Source: Curtobacterium sp. 458 (GTDB taxonomy: Bacteria > Actinomycetota > Actinomycetes > Actinomycetales > Microbacteriaceae). From it: a stretch of 64,000 nt of DNA. Below, piece by piece: positions 22,613 to 31,642 of this stretch. Within the stretch, counting starts at the first letter, position 1, and the number at the start of each line of letters is the position of its first letter. The stretch is taken from positions 2,196,799 through 2,260,798 of the forward strand of contig NZ_CP129104.1 in the NCBI RefSeq assembly GCF_030406605.1, read 5' to 3'. The position numbers were made by a program, and so were the translations under genes. The notes below the pieces were generated by a model. That model was not told the origin of the DNA. It was given only the letters and a program-made list of their open reading frames with translations, and did not search any database.

Positions 22613-22920
22613 CCCGGGCACGTCCTCCCGTCGTGGGTCCGCCCGGACACATGTGTCACGCATCGATCCGCGCGGGTACGCGGATGAGTGGACAGACCTG
22701 TCCATGCTGACGCATCGGTTTCGTGGGTCGTCGAGTCGCGGGGCTGCCCGTTCGCCGGTGCCTTCGCGAGCAGCGCGGCGCGGCGCGGTGTCCGGAGGTG
22801 CACGCGTCGCCGAGTGGGGTACGGCTTTCTGCAACGGGGGACAAAGTTGTCCGCTGCTGTGGACTCGATGCCGTTGTGCACCGCACAGCGACCCCGCCGG
22901 ACCGCGTGTCGGGACACGCC
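22613..22920. other. Non-coding stretch between 6C RNA and tad locus
   Basis: No gene is seen in these 308 bases. A small palindrome GACAAAGTTGTC lies near 22840; otherwise no recognised element until the tadA -10 at 22921. Confidence 0.4.
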
Positions 22921-22926
22921 TAGCGT
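22921..22926 (+). promoter_or_regulatory. tadA-like gene -10 box (leaderless)
   Basis: TAGCGT ends 8 nt before ATG 22935 without a Shine-Dalgarno. Confidence 0.5.
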
Positions 22927-22934
22927 CGCCGGAC

Positions 22935-23940
22935 ATGCACCGACACCGAGCCGCCCCAACGACGCCGTTCCTGCCCGGGGTCGCCCCGCCCCGCTCCGAG
23001 CGCGCCGTCCGGGCCGAGGAGTTCGAGGAGCTCGCGGGCCTCGTCCGCGACGCGACGGTGACCGACGTCCTCGCCGTCGGAGGACGCGGGACGTGGATCG
23101 ACCGCGGCTCCGGACTCGAGCCGGCCGATCCCGTGCTCGGCGAACGACGTGCCCGCGAGCTCGGCGCCGCCCTCGTCGCCCGGGGCGGTCGGCACGTCGA
23201 CGAGAGCACGCCCGTGGCCGATGTCCGACACGGTGACGGGATCCGCGTACACGTCGTGCTCGCACCCGTCGCGGTCACCGGCACCGCCCTGTCGATCCGG
23301 CTGCCGCGGCCCGGCCGCCCGACGCTCGCCGCGCTCGAACGGAGCGGGACGTTCGACCGGGTCCCGCGGCGCGTCGTCGAACGCGCGGTCGCGGAACGGC
23401 GGAACGTCCTCGTCAGCGGGGCCACCGGCAGCGGCAAGACGACCCTCCTCGCAGCGATGCTCGGCGCCGTCCCGCACGACGAGCGCATCGTCACGGTCGA
23501 GGACGTCGCCGAGCTCCGCATCGACCACCCCCCACGTCGTCGCGCTCGAGGCCCGGCAGGCGAACGCCGAGGGGAGCGGTGCGATCGACCTCGGCCGGCT
23601 GCTGCGCGAGTCGCTCCGGATGCGGCCGGACCGCGTGGTCGTGGGGGAGTGCCGCGGCGCCGAGGTGCGCGAACTCGTGTCCGCGCTCAACACCGGGCAC
23701 GAGGGCGGAGCCGGCACCGTGCACGCCAACGGGCTGCCGGACGTACCGGCCCGGCTCGAGGCGCTCGGCGCACTCGCCGGACTCGACCCGCCCACGCTGG
23801 CCCGACAGGCGGTGAGCGCGTTCGACCTGGTGCTGCACGTCGAGCGTCGTCGAGGCGTACGACGACTCGCCGGCGTGGGGACGCCGGTGCTGGGGACGGA
23901 CGGGAGGCTCGACGTGCGCGCGGTGGACGGGTGGCGGTGA
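22935..23940 (+). pseudogene. TadA-like secretion/pilus ATPase, frameshifted
   Basis: Frame one (from ATG 22935) gives about 199 residues with Walker A GATGSGKT at 162-169 and the start of the Asp box (VTVEDVAELRIDHP). It then loses similarity at a run of six C (23528-23533). One C fewer restores HPHVVALEARQANAEGSG, RMRPDRVVVGECRGAE (Walker B), NTGHEGGAGTVHAN (His box) and the natural end at 23938-23940, giving a 334-aa CpaF/TadA-type ATPase. So either a frameshift mutation, a sequencing error, slippage-based phase variation, or programmed frameshifting. It would power assembly of the Flp-like pilus encoded downstream. Confidence 0.8.
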
Positions 23941-24890
23941 CGAGGCGGTGGCGACGCGGTCGTGTCCTCGCGTCCGAGCGACGAGCAGCGGCCGAGGGGG
24001 CAGGGCCGCCCGGTGCGGCGGCGGGGCCGCCGGCGCGGCGGCGGGGCGCGGTGTCGGACCACGCGGCCGCTGCGGCCGCTGCCGCGCGGACGCTCGAACG
24101 CGTGGCGACGCTCGTCTCGGCCGGCGTGCCACCACCGCGGGCATGGCACCTCGTGGGTGGACTCCCCACCGTCGAGACGCCCGCGTGGCACGACGTCCGC
24201 GCGGTCCTCCGGGTCGCGGACCGCACCGGCGCGCCCTCCGCCGTGGCGCTGCGGGCGCTCGCCGGCGCCCTGCGCCGTTCGGCCGCCAGCGACCGTGCCG
24301 TGCGGGTCGCCCTCGCCGGCCCGCGCGCGAGCGCCCGCGTCGTCCTCGCCCTGCCCGTCCTCGGGGTCGGGCTCTCGTCCACGTGGGGTGCCGGCGCCGT
24401 GGAACTCCTCGTCGGGTCGCCGTTCGGGTGGGCGTGCACGGCGCTCGCCGCCGGTCTGGTGGCGCTCGGTCGGCGGTGGACGAACGGGCTGGTCCGGGCC
24501 GCGACGCCGGACGGACACGTGCCGGGCGCGCTCCTCGACGCGTGGGCGGTCGCGTTGTCGGGCGGCGGGTCGTGGACGGACGCCGGACGCATCGTCGAGG
24601 AAGCCGTGCAGGAACCGGGGCGCGCCGACGCGGACACGGTCGAGCGGGCACGGCTCGCCGAGGTGCTCGGGCTCGCCCGGCGCGCCGGGGTGCCGGCCGC
24701 CGCGCTGCTCCGCGCCGCCGCCGAGGACGTCCGCGACGACGCTGCCGCCGCCGGACTCGCGGCGGCCGAGGGGCTGGCCGTGCGACTGGTGCTGCCGCTC
24801 GGGGTGTGCGTCCTGCCCGCGTTCGTGCTCGTCGGCGTCGTGCCGGTGGTCGCCGGAGTCCTCTCCTCCACGGTCGTGGGAGTGCGGTGA
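23937..24890 (+). CDS. Type II secretion F / TadB-like membrane protein
   Basis: 317 aa from GTG 23937 (GTGA overlap with the ATPase stop); GTG 24051 is an alternative start that would drop a basic low-complexity leader. The central part has a membrane pair (about residues 140-190) and the C-terminal part has a third long hydrophobic helix (about 280-315). The cytoplasmic domains have the T2SSF feel: LLDAWAVALSGGGSWTDAGRIVEEAV...ARRAGVPAAALLRAAAEDVRDDAAAAG. Likely the inner-membrane platform for the Flp-like pilus. Confidence 0.8.
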   Translation: MTRRWRRGRVLASERRAAAEGAGPPGAAAGPPARRRGAVSDHAAAAAAAARTLERVATLVSAGVPPPRAWHLVGGLPTVETPAWHDVRAVLRVADRTGAPSAVALRALAGALRRSAASDRAVRVALAGPRASARVVLALPVLGVGLSSTWGAGAVELLVGSPFGWACTALAAGLVALGRRWTNGLVRAATPDGHVPGALLDAWAVALSGGGSWTDAGRIVEEAVQEPGRADADTVERARLAEVLGLARRAGVPAAALLRAAAEDVRDDAAAAGLAAAEGLAVRLVLPLGVCVLPAFVLVGVVPVVAGVLSSTVVGVR

Positions 24891-24995
24891 TCCCTCCACA
24901 GCCTGGTCGTCCGGCCGCCGACGGGGTCGCGCGGGCGGCGATGCTGACGACAGGGCCGAGCGGTCGCTCGGCCGCCCGAGAGGAAGAGGAACACC

Positions 24996-25193
24996 ATGCA
25001 CCAGCACCCACAGCCGACGCGGTGGCGACGACTCCGCACCCGCATGGCCGAGGACCGCGGGTCGGCGACCGCCGAGTACGCCGTCGTGATCCTCGCCGCG
25101 GTGGCCTTCGCCGGCGTGCTCGTCGCGGTCATGCGCTCCGGCGAGGTCCAGACGATCCTGACCGAGCTCGTCCGCGGTGCCCTGTCGCTCTGA
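24996..25193 (+). CDS. DUF4244 / Flp-pilin-like small protein
   Basis: 65 aa, with AGAGGAACACC upstream of ATG 24996. An N-terminal basic segment ending in EDRGSATAEYAVVILAAVAFAGVL has the Gly-[short]-Glu then hydrophobic helix pattern of a type IV pilin-like N-terminus (processing after G, E at +5). This is the pilin-like DUF4244 family, always found in actinobacterial tad clusters. Overlaps the next gene by 17 nt. Confidence 0.85.
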   Translation: MHQHPQPTRWRRLRTRMAEDRGSATAEYAVVILAAVAFAGVLVAVMRSGEVQTILTELVRGALSL

Positions 25194-25506
25194 CCGTGGC
25201 TCGGTGACGGTGGAGTTCGCGGTCGTCCTGCCCGCCGTGGCGGTCGTGCTGACGCTGCTCGTCGCAGCCGTCGTCGCGGTCGATCGGCAGGGCGCGCTCC
25301 AGCTCGCGGCCGCGACGGCGGCGCGCGCGGCAGGACGTGGCGACCAGGAGGCGGCCGCGGCGGCGGCCGCCTCCGTCCCCGGAGCGTCGGCCGCGTACCA
25401 GCGGCCCGCGGGGCTCGTGTGCGTCGAGCTCGCCGTGCCCGCGCCCGGGGTGTTCGCCGCCGTCGTGCTGCGCGCCTCCGGGTGCGCGGCGGAGCGGGGC
25501 GGGTGA
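25177..25506 (+). CDS. TadE-like pilus protein
   Basis: 109 aa from GTG 25177, overlapping the pilin gene. SDRGSVTVEFAVVLPAVAVVLTLLVAAVV is cut here by a TadE-type cleavage-like site (G-S-x-x-x-E) and one membrane helix; the rest is a small exported domain with two cysteines (C88 and C103 region). Likely a minor pseudopilin or assembly factor. Its stop overlaps the next start (GTGA). Confidence 0.75.
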   Translation: MPCRSDRGSVTVEFAVVLPAVAVVLTLLVAAVVAVDRQGALQLAAATAARAAGRGDQEAAAAAAASVPGASAAYQRPAGLVCVELAVPAPGVFAAVVLRASGCAAERGG

Positions 25507-26033
25507 CCGTGCGCGTGCAACCGGACCGTGCGGCCCACGGCCCGTCGCGGTCGGACCGCGGCTCCGTGACGGTGCTGCTCGCCGTCGTCCTCGGCGTCGG
25601 CACGACCGTCGCGACGGCGGGCGTGGTGGCGGCGACCCACCGCGTGGCCGTCGTCCGAGCACAGGCGGCTGCCGACGCCGCGGCGCTCGCCGCAGCGGCC
25701 GCCCTCGTCGGGCTGGTCCCCGGCGACCCCTGTGCCCGGGCCTCAGTCGTCGCCGAGGCCGGCGGCGCGGTGCTCGGAGGATGCTCGACGGCCGGCGCGG
25801 ACGCCCGGGTGACCACCGCGATCGGCAGCGGTGCGTTCGCCGTGAGCGCAGTCGCCGTCGCCGGAGCAGCGAGCGGAGCGCGCCACCTCTGTGTGTATGG
25901 TGTGCACGTCGGCCCCCGGTCATCGATGTCCCGGTCGACCCGGACGGCGAGTCACACCGGCGACGTCGCAGGTCCAGGGCCGACGAGCACCATCGATCAA
26001 GGAGACACGTGCCAGGCACGAAGAAGCTCGTGA
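25503..26033 (+). CDS. Secretion/DNA-translocation-related TadE-like protein (Rv3654c-like)
   Basis: 176 aa from GTG 25503. SDRGSVTVLLAVVLGVGTTV followed by AQAAADAAALAAAAAL is the hallmark of the TadG/Rv3654c-type helicase-neighbourhood family. The usual product is about 110-130 aa; here the frame runs on and ends 25 nt inside topA, so the last ~40 residues (polar, Ser/Thr-rich) may be unconserved. Last gene of the tad-like cluster. Function unknown, probably pilus-associated. Confidence 0.65.
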   Translation: MTVRVQPDRAAHGPSRSDRGSVTVLLAVVLGVGTTVATAGVVAATHRVAVVRAQAAADAAALAAAAALVGLVPGDPCARASVVAEAGGAVLGGCSTAGADARVTTAIGSGAFAVSAVAVAGAASGARHLCVYGVHVGPRSSMSRSTRTASHTGDVAGPGPTSTIDQGDTCQARRSS

Positions 26034-28789
26034 TCGTCGAGAGCCCCGCGAAGGCGAAGACGATCGCGCAATACCTCGGTGACGGATACGAGGTCCAGGC
26101 GTCAGTGGGCCACATCCGCGACCTCGTCGAGCCCAAGAACCTCCCCGCGGAGCTCAAGAAGGGCCCGATGGGGAAGTTCTCGGTCGACGTCGACAACGGC
26201 TTCGAGCCGTACTACGTCGTCTCCGACGCGAAGAAGAAGACCGTCTCCGAGCTGAAGCGCGCGTTGAAGGACGCCGACGAGCTCTTCCTCGCGACTGATG
26301 AGGACCGCGAGGGCGAGGCCATCGCGTGGCACCTCCTGCAGGTGCTGAAGCCCAAGGTGCCGGTCAAGCGCATGGTGTTCCACGAGATCACGAAGGAGGC
26401 GATCCAGCGCGCGCAGGAGGCCACCCGTGAGCTCGACACCGCCCTGGTCGACGCGCAGGAGACCCGTCGCATCCTCGACCGTCTCTACGGGTACGAGGTC
26501 TCGCCCGTGCTCTGGCGCAAGGTCGGCCCCGGCCTCTCCGCCGGTCGTGTGCAGTCCGCCGCCACCCGTCTCGTGGTCGACCGCGAGCGGGAGCGCCTGG
26601 CCTTCGTCTCCGCGAACTACTGGGACCTCACCGCCCGCTTCGAGAAGCCCGGCGACACCGCCTTCACCGCGAAGCTCGCCCGTGTCCAGGGCACCCGGGT
26701 CGCCTCCGGCCGCGACTTCGACGACCGTGGCGCGATCTCGGGCGACGTCGTCCGGCTCGACGAGGCCTCGGCCGCCGCGCTGACGACCGTCCTCGAGCGT
26801 GCCGGTGACGCGGTCGTGCGTTCGGTGGACTCGAAGCCGTACACGCGCCGCCCCGCCGCGCCGTTCACCACCTCGACGCTGCAGCAGGAGGCCGCGCGCA
26901 AGCTCCGCTTCTCCGCGCGGCAGACGATGAGCGTCGCGCAGTCGCTCTACGAGAACGGCCACATCACCTACATGCGAACCGACTCCTCGTCGCTCTCGCA
27001 GCAGGCCGTCAACGCCGCCCGGAAGCAGGCCGCCGCCCTCTACGGCGCCGAGACGGTGCCGGACAAGCCGCGCAGCTACGCCGGCAAGAGCAAGAACGCG
27101 CAGGAGGCGCACGAGGCGATCCGCCCCGCCGGTGACACGTTCCGGACGCCGTCGCAGATGGAGAAGGTGCTCCGCGGCAACGACTGGAAGCTCTACGACC
27201 TCATCTGGAAGCGCACCGTCGCCTCGCAGATGGCGGACGCCAAGGGTTCGACGGCGTCGGTCGTCCTCGGCATCAGCTCCACCGAGTCGGTCGAGGGCAT
27301 CACCGCGACCGCGAACGGCACCGACGCGGAGTTCACCGCGTCCGGCACCGTCATCACGTTCCGCGGCTTCCTCAACGCCTACGAAGAGGGGCGCGACGAG
27401 GAACGGCACGAGGCGAAGACCGACGGCGACGACGCGAAGCTCCCGCAGATGACCAAGGGCGACGCCCTCGGCGTCTCGGACGTCGAGGCCAAGGGCCACG
27501 ACACCTCGGCGCCGCCGCGCTACACCGAGGCGAGCCTCGTGAAGACGCTCGAAGAGCTCGGTATCGGCCGTCCGTCGACCTACGCGGCGATCATCTCGAC
27601 GATCATCGACCGCGGGTACGTCACCCAGCGGGGCAGTGCACTCGTGCCGAACTGGATCGCGTTCAGCGTGGTGCGGCTCCTCGAGGACTACTTCGGCGAC
27701 CTCGTGCAGTACGACTTCACCGCCTCGATGGAGGACGACCTCGACCGCATCGCGAGCGGCGACGAGGACCGCGTCGACTGGCTCAAGGGGTTCTACTTCG
27801 GCGGCGGCGACCAGCGCGGGCTCCGGACCGTGATCGACAACCTCGGCGAGATCGACGCGCGCGACATCAACTCGGTGGAGCTCGCCCCCGGTCTGACGCT
27901 CCGCATCGGCCGCTACGGCCCGTACATCGAGGTGCCGAGCGACGACCCGGAGAAGCCGCGTCGGGTGAACGTCCCCGAGGACCTCGCTCCCGACGAGCTG
28001 ACCACGGAGAAAGCCCGCGAGCTCGTCGAGGCACCGGTCCTCGGTGATCGTGTGGTCGGCATCAACCCGGAGACCGGGAAGGAGGTCCTCGCGAAGGACG
28101 GCCGCTTCGGTCCGTACGTGACCGAGCGCACCCCCGAGCCCGAGCCCACCGTCGACCCCGCCACGGGTGAGGTCACCGAGGCGGCGCCGGCCGCGGCCGC
28201 GTCGACCAGCGCCGCCACGACGAGCACCACCGCGAAGAAGACGACGGCCAAGAAGGCGACGACGAAGAAGGCCGCCGCGCCGAAGGAGCGCACCGCGTCC
28301 CTCTTCAAGTCGATGGACCCGCAGACGGTCGACCTCGAGACCGCGCTCAAGCTCCTCGACCTGCCCCGGACCGTCGGGCAGGACCCCGAGTCCGGCGAGG
28401 ACATCACGGCGCAGAACGGTCGCTACGGCCCGTACCTCAAGAAGGGCACCGACACCCGGACGCTCCCGAGCGAGGACGCGATCTTCGACGTCGACCTCGC
28501 CGGTGCGCTGGAGCTGTTCGCGCAGCCGAAGTACGGCGCGAAGCGCTCCGCGACCGCGGCGCTCAAGGAGTTCGACGCGGACCCGGTGTCCGGCAAGCCG
28601 ATCAAGGTGAAGGACGGCCGGTTCGGCCCGTACGTCACCGACGGCGAGACGAACGCCACGATCCCGCGCGGCGAGGACGTCGAGGCGGTCGACTTCGAGC
28701 GGGCCGTCCAGCTGCTCGCGGACAAGCGCGCCAAGGGTCCGGTGAAGAAGAAGGCACCGGCCCGCAAGACCGCGGCCAAGAAGAAGTGA
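26009..28789 (+). CDS. topA: DNA topoisomerase I
   Basis: Relaxes negative supercoils (type IA). 926 aa from GTG 26009 (MPGTKKLVIVESPAKAKT) with AAGGAG just upstream; the open frame further upstream belongs to the tad genes. The Toprim domain is N-terminal, the catalytic tyrosine is Y321 in ITYMRTDSS, and the C-terminal half carries several Topo_C repeats with GRYGPY / GRFGPYV motifs. As usual for actinobacteria it lacks zinc fingers and ends in Lys/Ala-rich tails (TAKKATTKKAA and KKKAPARKTAAKKK), which enhance DNA binding. Overlaps tmk by GTGA. Confidence 0.95.
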   Translation: MPGTKKLVIVESPAKAKTIAQYLGDGYEVQASVGHIRDLVEPKNLPAELKKGPMGKFSVDVDNGFEPYYVVSDAKKKTVSELKRALKDADELFLATDEDREGEAIAWHLLQVLKPKVPVKRMVFHEITKEAIQRAQEATRELDTALVDAQETRRILDRLYGYEVSPVLWRKVGPGLSAGRVQSAATRLVVDRERERLAFVSANYWDLTARFEKPGDTAFTAKLARVQGTRVASGRDFDDRGAISGDVVRLDEASAAALTTVLERAGDAVVRSVDSKPYTRRPAAPFTTSTLQQEAARKLRFSARQTMSVAQSLYENGHITYMRTDSSSLSQQAVNAARKQAAALYGAETVPDKPRSYAGKSKNAQEAHEAIRPAGDTFRTPSQMEKVLRGNDWKLYDLIWKRTVASQMADAKGSTASVVLGISSTESVEGITATANGTDAEFTASGTVITFRGFLNAYEEGRDEERHEAKTDGDDAKLPQMTKGDALGVSDVEAKGHDTSAPPRYTEASLVKTLEELGIGRPSTYAAIISTIIDRGYVTQRGSALVPNWIAFSVVRLLEDYFGDLVQYDFTASMEDDLDRIASGDEDRVDWLKGFYFGGGDQRGLRTVIDNLGEIDARDINSVELAPGLTLRIGRYGPYIEVPSDDPEKPRRVNVPEDLAPDELTTEKARELVEAPVLGDRVVGINPETGKEVLAKDGRFGPYVTERTPEPEPTVDPATGEVTEAAPAAAASTSAATTSTTAKKTTAKKATTKKAAAPKERTASLFKSMDPQTVDLETALKLLDLPRTVGQDPESGEDITAQNGRYGPYLKKGTDTRTLPSEDAIFDVDLAGALELFAQPKYGAKRSATAALKEFDADPVSGKPIKVKDGRFGPYVTDGETNATIPRGEDVEAVDFERAVQLLADKRAKGPVKKKAPARKTAAKKK

Positions 28790-29421
28790 CCGGTCGCTTC
28801 ATCACCCTCGAGGGTGGCGACGGCGCGGGAAAGACGACGCAGGCCGAGCGCCTCGCGTCGTGGCTCGGCGAGCACGGGCGCACGGTGGTCCGGACGCGCG
28901 AGCCCGGGGGCACGGACCTCGGGCTCCGCATCCGCGAGATCGTGCTGCACGAGCGCGGCCACGTCGCACCCCGTGCCGAGGCCCTGCTCTACGCCGCCGA
29001 CCGCGCGCACCACGTCGAGACGGTCGTCCGTCCCGCCGTCGCGCGCGGGGACGTCGTGCTGCAGGACCGCTACATCGACTCCTCCGTCGCGTACCAGGGT
29101 GTGGCCCGGGGCCTCGGCGCCGAGCACATCCGCTCGGTGTCCGACTGGGCGACCGACGGGCTGACGCCGGACCTCACGATCCTGCTCGACCTCGACGTCA
29201 CCGTGGGCCGGGCCCGGGTCGCTGCCGCACGCGGGGACACGTTCGACCGACTCGAGTCCGAGGCGGCCGCGTTCCACGAGTCGGTCCGTCGTGCGTTCCT
29301 CGACATGGCCGCCGCGGAGCCCGGACGCTTCCTCGTCGTCGACGCCTCGGCGGACGCGGACACCGTGCAGCGCACGATCCGTGCGGCCGTCGCCCCCGTC
29401 GTCGGGATCGACGCGGCATGA
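28786..29421 (+). CDS. tmk: Thymidylate kinase
   Basis: dTMP to dTDP kinase, 211 aa. P-loop EGGDGAGKTTQ near residues 8-18, REPGGTDLGLRIRE (dTMP binding), and QDRYIDSSVAYQG (DRx motif). The GTG start overlaps the topA stop. Part of the topA-tmk-holB unit. Confidence 0.95.
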   Translation: MTGRFITLEGGDGAGKTTQAERLASWLGEHGRTVVRTREPGGTDLGLRIREIVLHERGHVAPRAEALLYAADRAHHVETVVRPAVARGDVVLQDRYIDSSVAYQGVARGLGAEHIRSVSDWATDGLTPDLTILLDLDVTVGRARVAAARGDTFDRLESEAAAFHESVRRAFLDMAAAEPGRFLVVDASADADTVQRTIRAAVAPVVGIDAA

Positions 29422-29446
29422 CGGTGGTCGCTGCCAGGATGTCGGC

Positions 29447-30589
29447 ATGAGCGTGTGGGACGGCCTGACCGGTCAGGAAGAAGCCGTCGCTGCCCTGCGC
29501 CGCGCGGCCGAAGCCCCCGAGGGCACGGGCGGTATGACGCACTCGTGGCTCATCACCGGTCCGCCCGGGTCCGGCCGCTCGAACGTCGCAGCGGCCTTCG
29601 CGGCGGCGCTGGTCGGTGCCGGCCCCGACGACGACCACACCCTCCGCCAGATCACCGCGCGGACCCACCCGGACGTCTCGGTCCTCACCACGCAGCGGGT
29701 CATCATCACGATCGACGAGATCCGGCAGCTCGTGACCTCGTCGTACTACTCGCCCTCGGTCGGCCGGTACCGCATCGTCATCGTCGAGGACGCCGACCGC
29801 ATGACGGAACGCACCTCGAACCTGCTGCTCAAGGCCCTCGAGGAACCGCCCGAGCGGACCGTGTGGATCCTCTGCGCCCCGAGCGAGGCCGATCTGCTCC
29901 CGACCATCAGGTCCCGGGTGCGTTCGGTCCGGTTGCGCGTGCCCGGCATCGAGTCGGTCGCCGACCTGCTCGTCGCCCGGACCGGGGTCGACCGGGTGCT
30001 GGCGATGGACGCCGCGCGCCAGGCCCAGAGCCACATCGGCATGGCACAGCGCCTCGCGACGAGCGCCGACGCCCGTGACCGCCGTCGTCGGACGCTCTCG
30101 ACGGTCCTCGGTGTGCGGAGCGTCGGCGATGCCGTGATGGCCGCCGCCGAGCTCCTCGCGGTCGCCGACGAGGACGCCAAGGCCATCACGCAGGAGCGCG
30201 ACGGTGAGGAACGCGACGCCGCCCTGCGCTCCCTCGGCGTGGAACCCGGCGGCACGATCCCGCCGGCACTCCGGTCGCAGCTCCGCGCGCTCGAGGAGGA
30301 CCAGAAGCGTCGGGCGACCCGGAGTCTCCGGGACGGCCTCGACCGCATCCTCGTGGACGTGTCGTCGCTCTACCGGGACCTGCTGCTGCTCGGACTGGGC
30401 GCGCCGGCGGATCCGGTCAACCTGTCGATGCGCGACGAACTCGAGCGGGCGCTGCCGTCCGTGCCGCCGGCGGCTGCGCTCGAGGTCCTCGATGCCGTCT
30501 CGACGGCACGGACACGCATCGCTGCGAACGTCGCCGCCCTGCTCGCGCTCGAAGCGCTGCTCGTGACCATCGCGCGCGCCGCGCGCTGA
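29447..30589 (+). CDS. holB: DNA polymerase III delta' subunit
   Basis: Clamp-loader subunit paralogous to DnaX, 380 aa from ATG 29447, with CAGGAT 6 nt upstream as a possible leaderless promoter. The degenerate P-loop GPPGSGRS (38-45) and the conserved VGRYRIVIVEDADRMTERTSNLLLKALEEPP are typical. The zinc-binding cysteines that usually follow the P-loop helix are missing: the segment reads VGAGPDDDHTLRQITARTHPDV. The stop codon is embedded in the first unit of a 20-bp tandem repeat. Confidence 0.93.
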   Translation: MSVWDGLTGQEEAVAALRRAAEAPEGTGGMTHSWLITGPPGSGRSNVAAAFAAALVGAGPDDDHTLRQITARTHPDVSVLTTQRVIITIDEIRQLVTSSYYSPSVGRYRIVIVEDADRMTERTSNLLLKALEEPPERTVWILCAPSEADLLPTIRSRVRSVRLRVPGIESVADLLVARTGVDRVLAMDAARQAQSHIGMAQRLATSADARDRRRRTLSTVLGVRSVGDAVMAAAELLAVADEDAKAITQERDGEERDAALRSLGVEPGGTIPPALRSQLRALEEDQKRRATRSLRDGLDRILVDVSSLYRDLLLLGLGAPADPVNLSMRDELERALPSVPPAAALEVLDAVSTARTRIAANVAALLALEALLVTIARAAR

Positions 30590-30710
30590 CGGGCCGCGCC
30601 GCGCGCTGAGCGGGCCACGCCGCGCGCTGCGAAGGTCGCGCCGCGCGCTGACCGGCCGCGCCGCGCGCTGACGGGCCGCGCCGCGCGCTGGCGGACCGCG
30701 CCGTGCGCTG
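30579..30710. repeat. 20/21-bp tandem repeat starting in the holB stop region
   Basis: Six and a half copies of CCGCGCGCTGACGGGCCGCG with few changes (units at 30579, 30599, 30620, 30641, 30661, 30681, and partial 30701). The first unit contains the last two codons and TGA of holB. No spacers, so not a CRISPR. Confidence 0.9.
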
Positions 30711-30732
30711 GATGCCGACGCTGCCCATCGCC

Positions 30733-30774
30733 GGACTGGAGGCACGGGTCCAGCCCGCCATGCGCCTCCAGTCC
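30733..30774. repeat. Dispersed palindrome family, degenerate copy
   Basis: GGACTGGAGGC (30733-30743) pairs with GCCTCCAGTCC (30764-30774) over a 20-nt centre. Located after the holB tandem array and before a TetR gene. Confidence 0.6.
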
Positions 30775-30849
30775 GTCGCCGCGCACCTGGCGGACCCGCC
30801 TGACGCAACCCACAGCCTCCCGGTCGGACCCACGTGGGAGAATCGCGGC

Positions 30850-31473
30850 ATGTCCGACGCCGCCCCAGGCCTGCGCGAGCGGAAGCGCCTCGCCACCCGA
30901 CTCGCCATCCAGCAGGCTGCGCTGCGCATCGCGGTGGAGGACGGCCTCGCGGCCGTCACGGTCGACGAGATCTCCCGCCGCGCCGACGTCTCGCCGCGCA
31001 CCTTCTTCAACTACTTCCCGAGCAAGGAGCAGGCGATCCTCGGGGACGACCCGACGCTCCCGGACGACGACGCGCTCGCCGAGTTCGTCGCGGGCGGTCC
31101 CACCGGCGACCTCCTGCAGGATCTCGGCAACCTCCTCGTGCACTCGACGCAGGCGCTCATCGACGAGCGGGGCCTCATCGCCGAGCGGCAGGAGGTGCTG
31201 CGCGCCAACCCCGAGCTGTTCTCGCGGCGGATGGCGTCGATGAAGGAGTTCCAGCACGAGATCGAGACCGCGGTCGCCCGTCGCCTCGAGACCACCGAGC
31301 CGGACCCCGATGCACGCCGTCGGCAGGCCCGGCTGGCGTCGATCGTGGCGCTCGGCGCGCTGCGGCATGCATGGTGGGAGTGGTCGGAGCAGGGCGGCGA
31401 CGTGCACCTCGTCGACGAGCTCGAACGGTCCTTCGCCGACCTCGGCGCGCTGGTTTCGCGTTCGCTGGTCTGA
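30850..31473 (+). CDS. TetR-family transcriptional regulator
   Basis: 207 aa from ATG 30850, with GAGAAT ending 6 nt upstream (leaderless). N-terminal HTH: ALRIAVEDGLAAVTVDEISRRADVSPRTFFNYFPSKEQAI is typical (residues ~20-60). The C-terminal helical ligand domain is unassigned; the acyl-rich TetR_C style (AcrR-like) with WWEWSEQGGDVH is seen in this group. No target gene is obvious: the next genes are a tRNA and an oxidoreductase. Confidence 0.88.
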   Translation: MSDAAPGLRERKRLATRLAIQQAALRIAVEDGLAAVTVDEISRRADVSPRTFFNYFPSKEQAILGDDPTLPDDDALAEFVAGGPTGDLLQDLGNLLVHSTQALIDERGLIAERQEVLRANPELFSRRMASMKEFQHEIETAVARRLETTEPDPDARRRQARLASIVALGALRHAWWEWSEQGGDVHLVDELERSFADLGALVSRSLV

Positions 31474-31478
31474 ACCTG

Positions 31479-31484
31479 TATAGT
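31479..31484 (+). promoter_or_regulatory. Putative tRNA-Thr promoter -10
   Basis: TATAGT just after the TetR stop, with a TTTCGC-like -35 at 31454-31459. Start point would be about 75 nt before the tRNA. Confidence 0.45.
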
Positions 31485-31564
31485 CATTGCTCGTGCCGCT
31501 CCGGCGACGGAGTGCCGAAACGCTGTGGTGACACAGCACCAGACGTGCCGGAAACGGTGCGTTC

Positions 31565-31640
31565 GCCGCCTTAGCTCAGTCGGTAGAGCGATTCACTCGT
31601 AATGAATAGGTCGTCGGTTCGATTCCGACAGGCGGCTCCA
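31565..31640 (+). tRNA. tRNA-Thr (CGT)
   Basis: Cloverleaf: GCCGCCT/AGGCGGC acceptor, D arm GCTCAGTCGGTAGAGC, anticodon stem ATTCA/TGAAT with loop CTCGTAA (anticodon CGT, reading ACG), T arm GTCGG-TTCGATT-CCGAC, discriminator T. CCA is encoded at 31638-31640, unlike the tRNA-Pro here. Confidence 0.95.
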
Positions 31641-31642
31641 CG

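Noticed and set aside
25337..26008. Upstream extension of topA by more than 200 codons
   Set aside because: This part of the open frame overlaps the TadE-like genes and is not topoisomerase-like; GTG 26009 with AAGGAG starts the conserved MPGTKKLVIVESPAKAK.
30579..30710. CRISPR-like array
   Set aside because: Units of 20-21 bp are contiguous without unique spacers, and there are no cas genes; it is a simple tandem repeat.
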